A stretch of DNA of 64,000 nucleotides from Glebionis coronaria (lineage: Eukaryota > Streptophyta > Magnoliopsida > Asterales > Asteraceae): the NCBI GenBank assembly GCA_025667525.1, contig CM046874.1, positions 425,218,400 through 425,282,399 of the forward strand, written 5' to 3'. The translations under genes and the position numbers were made by a program. Below are positions 35,117 to 48,005 of the stretch, piece after piece (the stretch's first letter is position 1; every line of letters starts with the position of its first letter). Below the pieces are notes generated by a model. The model did no database searches. It was not told where the DNA came from and saw nothing but the letters and a program-made list of their open reading frames with translations.

Positions 35117-38100
35117 ATGCCGCCAAAACAGTTGACTGAGACTCAGTTACGTGCTATAGTAGCTGATCAATTTCAGATATCTATGAATGCATTTATGGCA
35201 AACTTGAATAATGGAGCCGGTGGATCTGGTGGAGCTAGTGGATCTGGTGGAGCTGGTGGATCCGGTGGAGCTGGTGGATCCGGTGGAGCTGGTGGATCTG
35301 GTGGAGCTGGCGATACTGGAGCTGGCAACACTGGAGCTGGCGCTACTGGAGCTGGCGCTACTGGAGCTGGCGCTACTGGAACTGGCGCTACTGGAGCTGG
35401 CAATGCTGGTGCTGGAACTGGTGATGCTGATAGACCAGTGATTCCTGAAAACAAGAAGTGCAATTATACCTCGTTCATGAAATGTAAACCTCCAACGTTT
35501 AAGGGTACTGAAGGCGCTGTTGGGTTAATGCAATGGTTTGAGAGATTTGAATCCGTGTTTCGATTTAGTGGAAGCGAGGAAGGAGATAAAGTGATGTTTG
35601 CCTCTGCTACTCTTCAAGGGCGGGCATTAACTTGGTGGAATGGAAGAATGGCGTCATTGGGTATGGATGCTGCGTATGCTACACCTTGGGCTGAGGTAAG
35701 AAGATGGATGACTGAGGAATTTTGTCCAAGGAGTGTTATTCAAAGGTTAGAATAGGAATTATATCAGCTGAGACTGAAGGGTACTGACATCGATGGATAC
35801 ACCAACAGATTCCATGAACTTGCTCTACTTTGTCCCAACAAGGTTAACCCTGAATACTTGAAGGTAGAGCAGTATATTCGAGGCTTACCGACCAACATCC
35901 GTGGGGATGTGACCTCATCTAAACCTGCCAATATTGATGAAGCTGTTCGTATGGCCTACCAACTAATGGGTCAAATCATCCAAGACAAGGCTGATGGTGT
36001 TTCTGAAGGCAACAAAAGAAGAGCTGAAAATGACAATGATGATCGTGGTGATAACCGTCAATCTCACAACAGAAATCAAAACCGAAGGAGGGGCAACGCT
36101 AATGCGATGACTGAAGCTGCAACTGCTGATAAAGGAACCAGATGTCAACGATGCAAGAAGTCTCATACTGGTGAATGTACTAAGTGTGGAAAGTGCAACA
36201 AGTTAGGTCACAAAACTGAAGACTGTTGGGGACCAGGAAGGAAGGGAGTGACGTGTTATAACTGCCAAGGTAAAGGTCACATGAGGAACCAATGCCCTCA
36301 ACCTCCAAAGAATGCACGTGGTGGAGATAACCAAGGGAAAGCTTATCAGTTGGGAGAAGCCGAAGCGAAGCAAAACCCGAAAGTTGTCACTGGTACGTTT
36401 TTACTGAACAACCGTTATGCTACAGCTTTATTTGATTCTGGTGCGGACAAAAGCTTTGTGTCTACAAGTTTTAGTACCTTAATTGATATCAAACCGGTCG
36501 AATTAGACGCAAGTTATGAGGTAGAACTAGCTGATGGTAAATTAGTGAGAACCAATCGTGCGCTCCTAGGATGTTCTCTAAATCTCTTGAACCGTATTTT
36601 TAAGATAGACTTGATGATTGTTGAATTGGGAAGTTTTGATATTATTATCGGAATGGATTGGCTATCCAAGTATAACGCGTCTATCTTGTGTGGAGAAAAG
36701 AAAGTTAGGATTCCTTTAGACGACAAGACCATGGTTATCGAAGGTGATCAACGTAATTCACGACTAAAAATCGTTTCGTGCATTAAGGCTCGTAAGTATA
36801 TCGAAAGAGGCTGTGAGTTATTCCTAGCTAAAGTAGTGGAGAAAGAATCGAAGGAGAAACGTGCTGAAGATGTACCTGTTATCCGTGACTTTCCTGAAGT
36901 GTTTCCGGAAGATTTGCCTGGACTTCCTCCTCCAAGGCAATTAGAATTCCAAATTGACCTAATTCCTGGTGCTGCACCCGTGGCTCGTGCGCCATATCGT
37001 TTAGCCCCATCCGAGCTGAAGGAGTTATCTGTGCAATTGCAAGAGCTATCTGATAAAGGTTTTATACGACCGAGTTCGTCACCTTGGGGAGCTCCTGTCT
37101 TATTCGTTAAGAAGAAAGATGGTTCGTTTCGTATGTGTATTGATTACCGAGAGTTGAATAAGCTGACGATCAAGAATCGTTATCCGCTTCCAAGAATTGA
37201 TGATTTATTCGATCAACTTCAAGGTTCTCGTGTTTTCTCCAAGATTGATCTTCGTTCTGGTTACCATCAACTTCGCATACGTGAGGAAGATATTCCTATT
37301 ACGGCATTTAGAACTCGTTATGGTCATTATGAGTTTCTGGTTATGCCTTTTGGTTTGACTAATGCACCTGCTGTATTCATGGACTTAATGAATCGCATTT
37401 GTAAGCCGTATCTTGATAAATTCGTGATCGTTTTCATAGATGATATTCTAATCTACTCCAAGAGCAATGAAGAGCATGCCGAACACTTAAGGATTATCTT
37501 GAACTTGTTGAAGAACGAAAAGTTATACGCTAAGTTCTCAAAGTGCGATTTTTGGCTTAATTCTGTACAATTTCTCGGACACGTGGTCGATAAAAGCGGA
37601 GTACATGTTGATCCTGCAAAGATCGAAGCCATCAAGAATTGGAATGCTCCGACTACTCCAACTGAAGTGCGACAATTTCTAGGTCTGGCTGGCTATTACC
37701 GAAGGTTTATTGAAGGATTCTCCTTGATATCGAAACCATTAACGAAGCTGACTCAGAAGAATAAACCGTATGTGTGGGGCGATGATGAAGAAGAAGCTTT
37801 CCAAACCCTGAAGATGAAACTCTGTAGTGCGCCGATTTTATCGTTACCTAAAGGAAGTGAAGATTTTGTTGTTTATTGCGATGCATCTCTCAGAGGATAC
37901 GGTGCTGTTCTCATGCAACGCGAAAAGGTGATCGCATATGCCTCTAGACAATTAAGGAAGAATGAGGAGAACTACACTACCCATGACTTGGAATTGGGCG
38001 CTGTGGTTTTCGCTCTGCGACTTTGGAGACATTATCTGTATGGTACGAAGTGTACCGTATTCACTGATCATAAAAGCCTACAATACATACTGGATCAAAA

Positions 38101-39724
38101 GGAGCTGAATATGAGGCAACGTCGATGGGTTGAACTATTAAGTGATTACGACTGCGAAATTCGTTATCATCCAGGAAAGGCGAACGTGGTAGCTGACGCG
38201 TTAAGTCGAAAGGAAAGGGAGAAACCGATTCGAGTGCGTGCTTTAGTAGTGACAGTTCATAATAACTTACCTGAGCAGATTCGGAACGCACAAGTTGAAG
38301 CATGCAAGAAGGAAAATATTGCTGCCGAAAGATTTAGAGGAGACGGTGAAACATTTGAGACGCGACCCGATGGTATCAGATGTTTGAGAGGTCGAATTTG
38401 GTTACCATTATATGGTGGACTGAGAGATTTGATTATGTTAGAATCTCATAAGTCCAAGTATTCTATTCATCCTGGATCGGACAAAATGTACCAAGACTTG
38501 AAAAAGTTATATTGGTGGCCGAATATGAAAGCTGATATTGCAACATACGTCGCGAAATGCCTAACATGTGCAAAAGTGAAAGCTGAATATCAGAAGCCGT
38601 CAGGATTACTTGTCCAACCTGAAATTCCAGTCTGGAAATGGGAGCGAATTACGATGGACTTCATCACAAAACTCCCAAGGACACCGTCTGGGTTCGACGC
38701 GATTTGGGTTATAGTCGATCGTTTAACTAAATCCGCTCATTTTATTCCAATCAACGAGAGATTCGGATTGGAGAAACTCGCCGATATTTATCTAAAGGAA
38801 ATCGTGTGCAAGCATGGGGTTCCTATTTCAATCATTTCCGATAGAGATAGTCGTTTTGCTTCTGGATTTTGGAGATCACTTCAAAAGTCGTTAGGAACCA
38901 ATTTGGATATGAGCACAGCCTATCATCCACAAACCGATGGGCAAAGCGAAAGAACAATCCAAACTTTGGAGGATATGCTACGTGCTTGTGTGATAGACTT
39001 TGGAAGTAGCTGGGATAAGCACTTACATTTGGCCGAATTCTCGTACAATAACAGTTATCACGCGAGTATTAAAGCTGCACCTTTTGAAGCACTGTATGGG
39101 AGGAAATGTAGATCACCCGTTAGCTGGAGTGAGGTTGGTGATGCCCAACTCACTGGACCAGATTTGATTAGGGAGACGACGGATATGATTGTGCAAATTA
39201 AGAATAGATTGTTGTCTGCTCGAAGCCGACAGAAGAGTTATGCGGATGTAAGAAGAAAACCATTGGAGTTTAACGTGGGAGATAAGGTTATGCTAAAGGT
39301 ATCACCATGGAAAGGTGTTGTACGATTTGGAAAACGTGGGAAGTTAAGTCCTCGTTATATCGGACCATTCAAGGTTACATCTAGAGTAGGACCTGTGGCA
39401 TACCAACTCGAACTACCACAAGAATTGTATGGGATTCATAACACTTTTCACGTGTCGAATCTGAAGAAGTGTTTATCCGATGAAGAACTCGTTATACCGT
39501 TAGACGAGGTTAAGGTTGATAAGAAGTTGCATTTTATTGAAGAACCGGTCGAGATCATGGATCGCGAGGTCAAGCAACTGAAGCAAAGCCGAATACCTAT
39601 AGTCAAAGTTCGATGGAACTCTCGAAGAGGACCGGAGTTTACTTGGGAACGAGAAGACCAAATGTGGAAGAATTACCCTCATCTCTTTGATTTCAACAAG
39701 CGATCGGGCAAGAACGCAAGTTGA
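35117..39724 (+). pseudogene. Tekay gag-pol polyprotein with one in-frame amber codon in gag
   Basis: One frame runs from ATG 35117 to the stop at 39722-39724. It is interrupted only by TAG at 35753-35755, in the middle of gag where relatives usually have Gln. A CAG to TAG change explains this. Gag starts with a Gly/Ala-rich repeat (35210-35440) and ends with zinc knuckles (CQRC..., [14 protein letters not shown], 36147-36300). Pol follows in order: protease [10 protein letters not shown] (36430), RT with [12 protein letters not shown] (37130) and FIDDILIYS (37437), RNase [11 protein letters not shown] (37878), integrase HHCC (38440-38580) and DDE region (38655-38960). A chromodomain-like end reads [17 protein letters not shown] (39640-39690). 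The chromodomain and primer site place it in the Tekay clade. The separate reading from 35858 has no proper start and is only the downstream part. Confidence 0.94.
35210..35440 (+). repeat. Minisatellite in gag coding Gly/Ala-rich repeats
   Basis: First come 18-bp units coding GGSGGA-type hexapeptides, then 15-bp units coding TGAGA-type pentapeptides. The reading frame is kept throughout. Confidence 0.93.
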
Positions 39725-39760
39725 TCTTCGAGGGCGAAGATCCTAATTTGGTGGGGATGA

Positions 39761-42614
39761 TGTGACAACCCGTCAATTTCAGGTCGTTATTTTAATCTCG
39801 ACTATTACGTATTACGTATTTACTTTAATGAGAATTTTAATTTATCGACTAACCGAGAAGGTTATGACTTGAAACTAGCGTAAAAATGTCGATTAGATGA
39901 AAACCGACAAGGAATATGTTAGGTATCGATATTATATTCTCAAATAATCATGAAAATGATTTTTATTATATTTAATCTTTATTTCTCGTATTTTACGTTT
40001 TAACGAATGACGATAACTAGTAGTGATCGCGATACCGACGGATGCCCAAAAATTTACGTTTTATTATCGATTGTCTCGATATTGTATATTTTCGACGTTT
40101 TCGATTTAATTACGTTTTAAGTCGTGTCGAAGCTTTATTATTATTTTTATGAAGCGTTTTAACTTACGAAAAGTATTTTTACGAAACCCGAGCCCCGTAA
40201 ATATTTTTAAAATGTACAATTTACATTTTCTACCTTGTAAACTATTTACTTGCACTTTGGGACCAAAAGAATGCAAATTTGGCAAAAATTACCCTCACCC
40301 CACTATATAAGGAAATTCCACTAACTTATTTTATTTAAAAATTCATTTTAAACAAAAAACTCAAATCTCTCTCCTTCTTCCCCATTTGTGCCGTCCACCC
40401 CTAAGCCACAATCCATCAAATTATTTTGATTTCTAGCTTGAATCTAAAGAAACTAAAACAAGACCCATCTTGGAAATTTCAAGGGCTTTCTATTGGTATA
40501 ATTTTCTTCTACATGCATTCACAAAATTTTTATTTCAATTTTTGATGATGAACACCATGTTTGATCCATTTTTATGGTGATATATGGTGTTAATATTATT
40601 ATATTCATAGTGGGTTTTGGTTGCATGCAAGATTTTTATATATTTAATTTTTGTAAGATTAAATTTGAGGATGATATGAGTTAATTAGATGTGTTATTAT
40701 GATATTAGGATCATGTTAGGACTATAGGAATTGTTGGAATGGGTTGAAAATTTGATTTGGTATGATTTTTAGATAGGCTATTTTGGGCAGTAACTTTAAG
40801 TCCGTTTTTGAAATTGTTACTGTGGTAAACTTGGTAAACTAATAAGATAGCTTCTAACTCATTACGAGCGAAAAGTTATGCTACTTTTAGTATTTGTGTA
40901 CTGGGAGACGGGTATCGGCACAATCCGAAAATTGTTGTCGATATTTGGAACGAATCTCGGGGACTATAAAATGAGTTTTAAAAATGTTCAAGGGCTTTTG
41001 TAAGTTGATAAACCTCAGGTCATGAGTCTATTTTCAAACCCGAGTGTCGGTTTTGCAAACGGAAATGTTTAGATAAGTCAAAATGGTTTTACAAGTCAAA
41101 GGCGTAAAACTGTCCGGGTTTTGCAACACGAAGGTGTGTCGGGCAGAAGGTCTTAGAAGTAATATTTTTGGATGAAATTTAAACTGAGTTTTATTCATAT
41201 TAGGTGTGAGTTTGTCACCAAGTTTCGTCGAAATCGGACATGTCTAGATAGGTTAGATTGGTGTGTACATTTGGAGTGTACATGCTGAGTGGTATTTTGG
41301 ACACGTAGTTCAATACTTGTATGGCGTGAGTTGAGTATTCACTATTGGACATAGTGACTTACTCGAGTGTTAAGTCATTATATAAATGACTTAGCTACTG
41401 GTCCGAGGGAAGTAAAAAATGATGGTTTGACTTGCGTTGACTTGGCGTCTTATGACGGGTCAATGTCGAGGGTGCAAGTGATTTAAATGAATAAGTGTTG
41501 AATAAAAGGGTATAGAAGTACACTTATATTTTGTTATTTTTCGGGATTTTTATGGTCATTCGAAATTGACTTTCACATTATTTAAGTACTATTTATACTT
41601 GAGTCGTTTATTAACGAACGCGCCTTAATTGGTAGGTTGCGGTCTTCGTGTTTAAAAGGGCATCACAAATCGTCGGCGATCGTCACGTCACTACTATCGT
41701 ACCAAGGTGAGTCTATGGCCTCGCTTTACATGTTTACTTGTTTTATAAAACCCGCGAGGGGGATAACATGCTTGTTTTATTAAAATAAGAGGGGTACGAC
41801 GAGAAGTTGTGGAAACCCTTATTATTGGAAAAACATTATATAAATGTAGGGTACAACGAGAAGTTGTGGTAAACCCTCATTCTTTTAAAATTGAACACAA
41901 AGGACCCGATTGTATGCTTAGATGAAAGTTGTTATATAAGTTTGTTTAGCCTTAAAGACCCATGAATCGTGAATTGTTAATCGAAAAGAACGCTAATACT
42001 ATGGATAGATCTATCGGGGTGACGCCCAGTCCGGTCGCGACTAGCTATCGCGTGGTGTTGTGATGCACCAGTAATGAAACATCGGATGCAATTGTATAAG
42101 AGAAATATACGCACTTGGCTAGGTGTGTTGGGCTGAAATAATATATGTTAACGTTCAATTTCACGAGACTTATGAAATAACAACGATAATTATGTCTGAT
42201 CCACATGATTGTCAACTACGGAAGGTTTATTCAGAATACTTGTGTTCATTTATTTAAATTTAAACTCTATAGATTCACTCAACATTTTTGTTGACTTTAT
42301 AGCATGTTTTATCTCAGGTCCATGAAGAAGGCACTCAAGGAAGGCGGTTTCACGCAGCTTGCTAAATTAAATTGTTTTGGCCCGCTTTTCTAAACTATGT
42401 CTATTCTAAGAAACTTTTATTATTTGGTTGGTTGTGTAAACTTAAAAACCATTTGGGACCGTGTGTAAACTGTTTTATCTTTAAACAAATGAATGGACGT
42501 ATGTTTTGTTAAAACGACTCATTTTGAGGCGTTTTCTATGATATTGAGGTTGAACCATGATAGTAACACCCAATGACCCTTCCGCTGCTATGACCCGAAA
42601 TTGGGGGTGTTACA
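39761..42614 (+). repeat. Right (3') LTR of the Tekay element
   Basis: It is 2854 bp, nearly identical to the left LTR at an initial offset of 7986. It lacks 44 bp found in the left copy after about 32866. It begins TGTGACAACCCGTC and ends GTGTTACA. Confidence 0.96.
40303..40312 (+). promoter_or_regulatory. TATA box in the right Tekay LTR
   Basis: CTATATAAGG, the counterpart of 32317-32326. It could drive read-out transcription into copia A antisense sequence. Confidence 0.55.
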
Positions 42615-42619
42615 GAAAA
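42615..42619. other. Right target-site duplication of the Tekay insertion (GAAAA)
   Basis: It pairs with GAAGA at 31770-31774, with one mismatch. The host integrase frame ends here. Confidence 0.75.
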
Positions 42620-43793
42620 TACCTATATCGGCTTTCGGTTGAAGCTTGCCCAAGTTCTCACTATTAATGTTTGGATAACAAAGAGCACCAAACACATGAA
42701 AGAATGAAACATCGGGTTTATGATCATGTAGAAGCTCGTAAGGTGTTTTTCCATGGCGTTTCCGAATGATAGAACGGTTTTGGGTGAAACATGCAGTAGA
42801 TATAGCTTCTGCCCACAAGAACAATGGAGCGTTCGCATAAATGAGCATAGTCCTAGCAGCTTCCATAAGCGTACGATTCCGTCTTTCAACGACACCGTTT
42901 TGTTGTGGAGTGCGTGCAGCGGATGTTTCATGTGAAATACCAACATCTTCATAGTAATCACGAAGAGTCTGGTTGACGAACTCTGTTCCATTATCTGTAC
43001 GAATACGGCGGACAGTAGTATTCAAACGTACCTGAATGAATTTCAGAAAAGTGATGATAGCCTTCGGTGCTTCATCCTTTGTACGTACAAATCTAACCCA
43101 TGTAAACCTGGAGAAATCATCCACAATAACCAGAATGAATTTCTTACCGCTCACACTTTCAGTTCTCATTGGCCCACAAAGATCCATATGCAAAAGATGA
43201 AGTTTTTCTTGATTGGTGTCTTCAGCTTTGGGCCTGTATGATTTCTTGGTACTTTTCCCCCTTGAACACGCGGAACATAAATGATCCTTGTGAAATTTGA
43301 GCTTTGGAAGACCACGAACTAATTCGTTTTTAGCCAGATGATTAATAGCATCAAAGTTGAGATGAGATAATCTGCGATGCCATAACAAAGACTTGGTCTT
43401 AGATTCTTTAGAGAGAAGACATACTGGAGAAGTGGCCATCATGTCTTGTAGGGACAACGTATAAAGATTTGCACCACGAGAACCCTTCAACAAGTCTTTT
43501 CCTTCCAAGTTGCGGATGAAACAAGTATGTTGTCGAAAAGCAACCTTTAGGTTGGAATCACAAAACTGTCCTACTGAAAATAAGTTATGACCAAGACCTT
43601 CTACATAGTATACCCTTGAAATCGTAACGTTTCCAATCTGATATTCACCATACCCCATTATCTTTGCTATATGATCATTCCCGAATTTAACCGTACCAAG
43701 AAACTTGCTGACGAAATTTCGGAGCATCGAGCGATCTCCGGTCATATGCTTTGAACAACCGGAGTCCAAATACCAGAGGATGATTTGGACCAC
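42615..43793 (-). pseudogene. Copia A pol, N-terminal part: protease and integrase
   Basis: The - strand frame begins near the aspartic protease motif WYLDSGCSKHMTG (43775) and runs open into the Tekay insertion site. The integrase zinc region has WHRRLSHLNF and CSACSRGK (about 43380-43255). The DDE core has HMDLCGPM (43190), RTDNGTEF (42995) and PQQNGVVERRNRT (42895). The upstream linker (44365-43780) lies in another frame, so a small indel near 43780 separates protease from gag. Integrase would insert element DNA in the nucleus. This copy is disabled by the shift and by the Tekay insertion inside the post-integrase spacer. Confidence 0.93.
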
Positions 43794-44365
43794 CTGAAAA
43801 TATCACCACACGAAGACAATGTAGAGGTATCGGAATCTGAATGTTCCTTGTTATTAGCAGGTACAGATTTAATAATCTTAGATTTGCTAATTTTAGGTTT
43901 CTTAGATTTCCTAGCCTTCTTCTTCCTAGTTGGTGGTGTAGATTCTAGTTGGCTCAAATCCTGTGGTATTTCTTCACTGATAGGCACTATAGTGGGAGCT
44001 GACCTAATTAAAGGGCGCTGTTTCCATACTTGAGTGCTAGTGTGCCTAACTAAAGGACGCTCAGACCTAACCTCAATGGATGCATTCCTAGTTAAAGGGC
44101 ACATTTTTCCATCTAATGTAAAGGTCCTACCAGTGGGACGCCATTGCCAGCTAACCTGGGCACGAGTTCTACCCGTTGGCTTCCATTCAAGACCATTCCT
44201 AATGGCATTCATTTCATTCACATGATCAATAAGACACAAATCATGACGTTGGGAAGACATACATTCATTACAATTCCAACAATTCAAATCAGAATTCACG
44301 AATGGTTTAGGCTTCTGCACAGGCGCAGAGCTTTTAGTCTTAACATGATTCTTTTTATTTAAAAC
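43780..44365 (-). pseudogene. Copia A linker between coiled-coil segment and protease
   Basis: The - strand frame continues from the coiled-coil segment past a TAA stop (44366-44368). It contains a Cys-rich piece (CWNCNECMSS), repeated W-x-PTGRT motifs (EWKPTGRTR, QWRPTGRTF) and a Lys-rich tract (RKKKARKSKK). Such W-PTGR repeats before the protease are something I associate with Asteraceae copia polyproteins. The role is unknown. The frame breaks again just before the protease. Confidence 0.7.
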
Positions 44366-47083
44366 TTAACTAACATTCCTATGGTGAGCTTCTACTTTCT
44401 TCTTTTTGGCACTACTAGTGGAGGGCTTGATCTTATCTTTCTTGAGTGGCGATCCTTTAGCCTTAGTAGTCTCTTTTAATCCTGTAGAAGGCAAAGTGGG
44501 AACATTAGCAACAGATTTTAAAGGTGCCTTACTTGATTGTGCCAATGACGGTTTTGCTCCTGGAGTCTTATTGAATGGAGTTACAGCAATGGGCCTATTA
44601 GTAAGTAGTGCAGAGCCTGGTTTACCTATGTATTGCAAATATGCTAAGCAATATTGAACTCGCTTAATATATTCATGAGCCGAATAATAGTAGCTACTTG
44701 AGGGATCTAAGGCATAAAGATCGTCTAAAATATCCCTAACAAGATCTACATGCTTAATAGCATTCCTCATATAATCATCGTAGGTAACCGGGTTTCTCTT
44801 ATGAAGCGGGTTCTTATAAAGCACTACTGACTTGGTTGTTGGAGCACTAGTGGACGGTGCAGAGTCGGTAGCTAAGTTATCAACAACTTCTTGTCGGGTG
44901 AGAAGAAGTGTCTCCTTTAACTCGGCAAAAACCATGTTTTTGTCAATGAGCAGGATGTTTAAGTCAGAGATTTCCTCACACTTTTGGTTCAGTTGTTCAA
45001 CATAAGATTGTTGTTGTGCCGCATTAAAAGCAAAGCGTTCTTCTAGTGAACCATAAAGAGCGGATAGTCCCTGTCTTGTCCGATCCATCTCCCCTAGAAC
45101 AGACGAAATTCTAATTTCTAAGACCTGGTTTTTAGACTCTGCAGCCTCTCGTTCCAATTTTAGTGTTTCATTTGATGACACATCTCTCTTCAATCTCATA
45201 ATCTCTTCCTCTAATGCCTTAACAATTGCAATCATCTTGTCACTCGTCTCAACACCGTTTTCACAACTATTTGATATCAAAAGATCCTCATTTTGAGTTT
45301 GTTGTTTTAATTCTAAAGATATACAATGTTGTTCTAGTTGATTAAAGCGTTTTGAAAGTAAATTGTAAGAATCTTGTAGCTTTAAAAACTCAGCGTTAGA
45401 TTCGTGACAAGAATGATTATCTACCTCATTTACAGTATCAGCAACATTTACAGAGAGATCACACACATCATCAGATATATTCACAGCATCACAGTTAATC
45501 ATAGCAGATGTAAGCTCATTCGAATAATTAACATTTACAGTAGTAAGCACATCACACGAGATTACTTCGGACAAGAATCGGTCATATTCAGATAAAATCT
45601 TTTCCTTTTCAATTAGTTGTAGTTCGTAAGCGGTGTCCATTTCATAAAACACTTTTTGAACTTCTCCAATTTCAAGTTCAAGATTTTCCTTAAGAGATGC
45701 AAAACTTCCTTTTAGACTTTCGACAAATGGATTGATCTCATTTTTAAACACCTCGTTCATGTGTTCGAAAGCCCATTGTCCGGCGTTTAGGCCATTTGAA
45801 GTCGTACATTCCAAAATGACCTTGTCAAAATTAGTAAAGTATTGATTAATCTCTTGCAAGTTTAACCATACAGTGCTAACAGGTGGGATATCCTTTGGAA
45901 TTTCCTTAGGACCTTCCATGTTGACAAGTGTAGGAAATGTACTAGGGTTTTCTTCATTCAACATGTAGGTTGGTGCTGTAATGAGATCTTTGTCCATATG
46001 GAAGCGAATTCTAAAATCCGTTTTAGCAAGCTCCTGATTCATTTTGAAATAATCACACTCGGGATATTTTGCAGAATTGTATGACCGATCCTCATCAACT
46101 AGATCCTTACTTGTGCGATCATCGAAAATAACAATCGGGTCTAAGACCAATCCTAATTGGGTTGCATTATAAAGTCTAGGACTATGGCTTAAAGCTTGTT
46201 TTGCATACCGTGGGTTAGGGGGAAGGCCTTTTTGACGTGATAAGTTAAGTTCTCTAAACGAAGCATCAAATAAGTGCACTAGTTGAGAAGCAGCGTATTG
46301 TCTTAAAAGCAAATAATCTAGACTTCTAATCTTATTAGCAGCATTAATCTCCATTTCATTCTTCTTAGACTCGAGTAATTCAAAATCCGTTTGAAGTTTT
46401 TGAAAATTAGTGACCACTAACTCCTTTTCTTTAAGTTCATTAGAAAGATTTGCTCTTAAGTTTTCAATTTCTTGCAAGTGACCCATTTGTTTGTTTCGAA
46501 AGTGATCATATTCGGGATTAGTTAGAACACTAGACGAAGGCACTAATTCCAAAGTTTGAACTTTCTCATTGCTTAAGGCAAGCTCATCAGACAAATTCTT
46601 ATTCTTAGCTAGGGTTTCTAAAAGTGCAGCATTCATTTGGCTAAGTAATGTAGCTAGAACCATGACCAAATCTTGTTGAGCAGGAGTATGCGTATTCGAA
46701 ATGGCTCTCGGTTGTGATTCACTCAAAGTCTGGGGACTCACATTGATATTACTATCATTGATTGTCTCCTCATTTGAAAGACTCACCACCGAAGACTCAT
46801 TCGAATCAGCACTCTCTTGCACAACTTGATGTGGTTGAATACTAGCATCAGTGGTATTATCAGTGGTATTAATAAGTACCTCAGATCTCTTTTCTGTCCC
46901 TAAGCTGGAGATAGTTGCCATGAGAGCAGCCTTTGCAGATTGAAATTCATCACAGTCTGAGTCATACGCATCAAGATCATCTGCTTGGTATGCTGCATTC
47001 TGTGTGGTGACAGTGTCTTGTTCAGCAATCCCTGGATCAGCAAGAAATGCAAGCTCCTCTTCATCAAGTTCCCTTCCTTGTGC
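44366..47083 (-). pseudogene. Copia A long coiled-coil segment of gag-pol, about 900 residues
   Basis: In frame with the gag C-terminus, separated from it only by the TAG at 47084-47086. It ends at the TAA at 44366-44368. An acidic start ([15 protein letters not shown]) follows the stop directly. Long heptad-rich, Glu/Lys/Leu-rich stretches (about 46700-44850) predict coiled coils. The C-terminal part has a tidy motif region ([19 protein letters not shown]) and then Lys/Ser-rich linker. No enzyme motif is present. Ordinary copia elements lack such a block between zinc knuckle and protease. It may be structural for the particle, but this is inference. Confidence 0.75.
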
Positions 47084-48005
47084 CTAAGCATTTACCAGAT
47101 AGATCTTCTCTGCAAACCATTGACCATCCCTTCTCCTCTTGGGTTTCTTGCAATCCCTGGACATGTGTCCTTCTTCCTTGCAGTTGTAGCATGTAATCAT
47201 TCTCAACTTGCCTGTGGAATTAGCCCGAGGAGGATTCTTGACCATTGGAGCAGGATTGACCGTGCGAGCATTAGTAGTTGATGTAGTAGGTCTCCCCTGA
47301 TATGGTTGAATAGGTTGAACCATCACCCTGCCATTCTCAATAGTAGCTTGTTGGCGAGAATTGGATGAATTCCTCAACTGATTGTTGGTAGGAGCTTGTC
47401 CTCTAAATCCTCCTTTGCTTAAAGTCCTTGTGAGATAAGCAGACATAGTGGTTAACACTTCAACTGGGTCAGTTCCTGGTTTGAATACAGGAATGGGGAC
47501 TTCCTCATCATCACAATACATTGCTTGGTCTTGTTGAGCTGCATAATCACTAGAAGGAATACTCATTTGATCAGGGTAGCTTGTTGGATATGCTGCATTC
47601 TCTTGATAAGAAGAATATGAAGATTGAGCATAAGGTGCAATACTTGTTGGGTGATGTTGTGAAGCATAGTGTGGTGAAGGTGCATTGAACCGATATTGTT
47701 GCTGATGTGAGGTGGCCGGTTGCGGTAGAATCGAGTATTGAGGGACGGTTGGTGTCATGTAAGGTGATGGATGATAGGCTTGATGTCCCAAGATATAAGG
47801 AGTGTTGTTGTGAGACAAGCTTGGTTGATTCGCCATCAAAGCTAAGGAATCAGGGTACATACCTCGAGGCGAACAGTGCATGATCACATGTTTCTCATGC
47901 TGCTGAAGGAAAGCATAGAGTTGATCCAAATTGCACTTATGCAAATCCCTGGTTAACTTAACATCGGTAATATACTCACCCCATTCAGCTTGAGGTAAAG
48001 TATTC
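47084..48005 (-). pseudogene. Copia A gag, C-terminal part with zinc knuckle
   Basis: The - strand frame enters from the Athila insertion at 48005 and ends at TAG 47084-47086. The beginning (EYITDVKLTRDLHKCNLDQL) is the helix-rich end of copia capsid. A Gln/Pro/Ser/Tyr-rich stretch follows. A CCHC knuckle (CYNCKEEGHMSRDC) near 47190 binds RNA. The apparent start inside the Athila LTR is accidental. The matching N-terminus lies at 63582-63800, and a central part of capsid is missing. Confidence 0.85.

Larger units (their letters stand above)
31775..42614 (+). mobile_element. Young Ty3/gypsy element of the Tekay (chromovirus) type, 10.84 kb
   Basis: It is complete on the + strand: LTR, primer site, gag-pol, polypurine tract (ending 39760), LTR. 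By eye the LTRs differ by about four substitutions and one 44-bp deletion, so insertion was recent. It sits in copia A pol in opposite orientation, with a 5-bp target duplication (one mismatch). Gag has one amber codon, so this copy may be non-autonomous. Confidence 0.96.
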
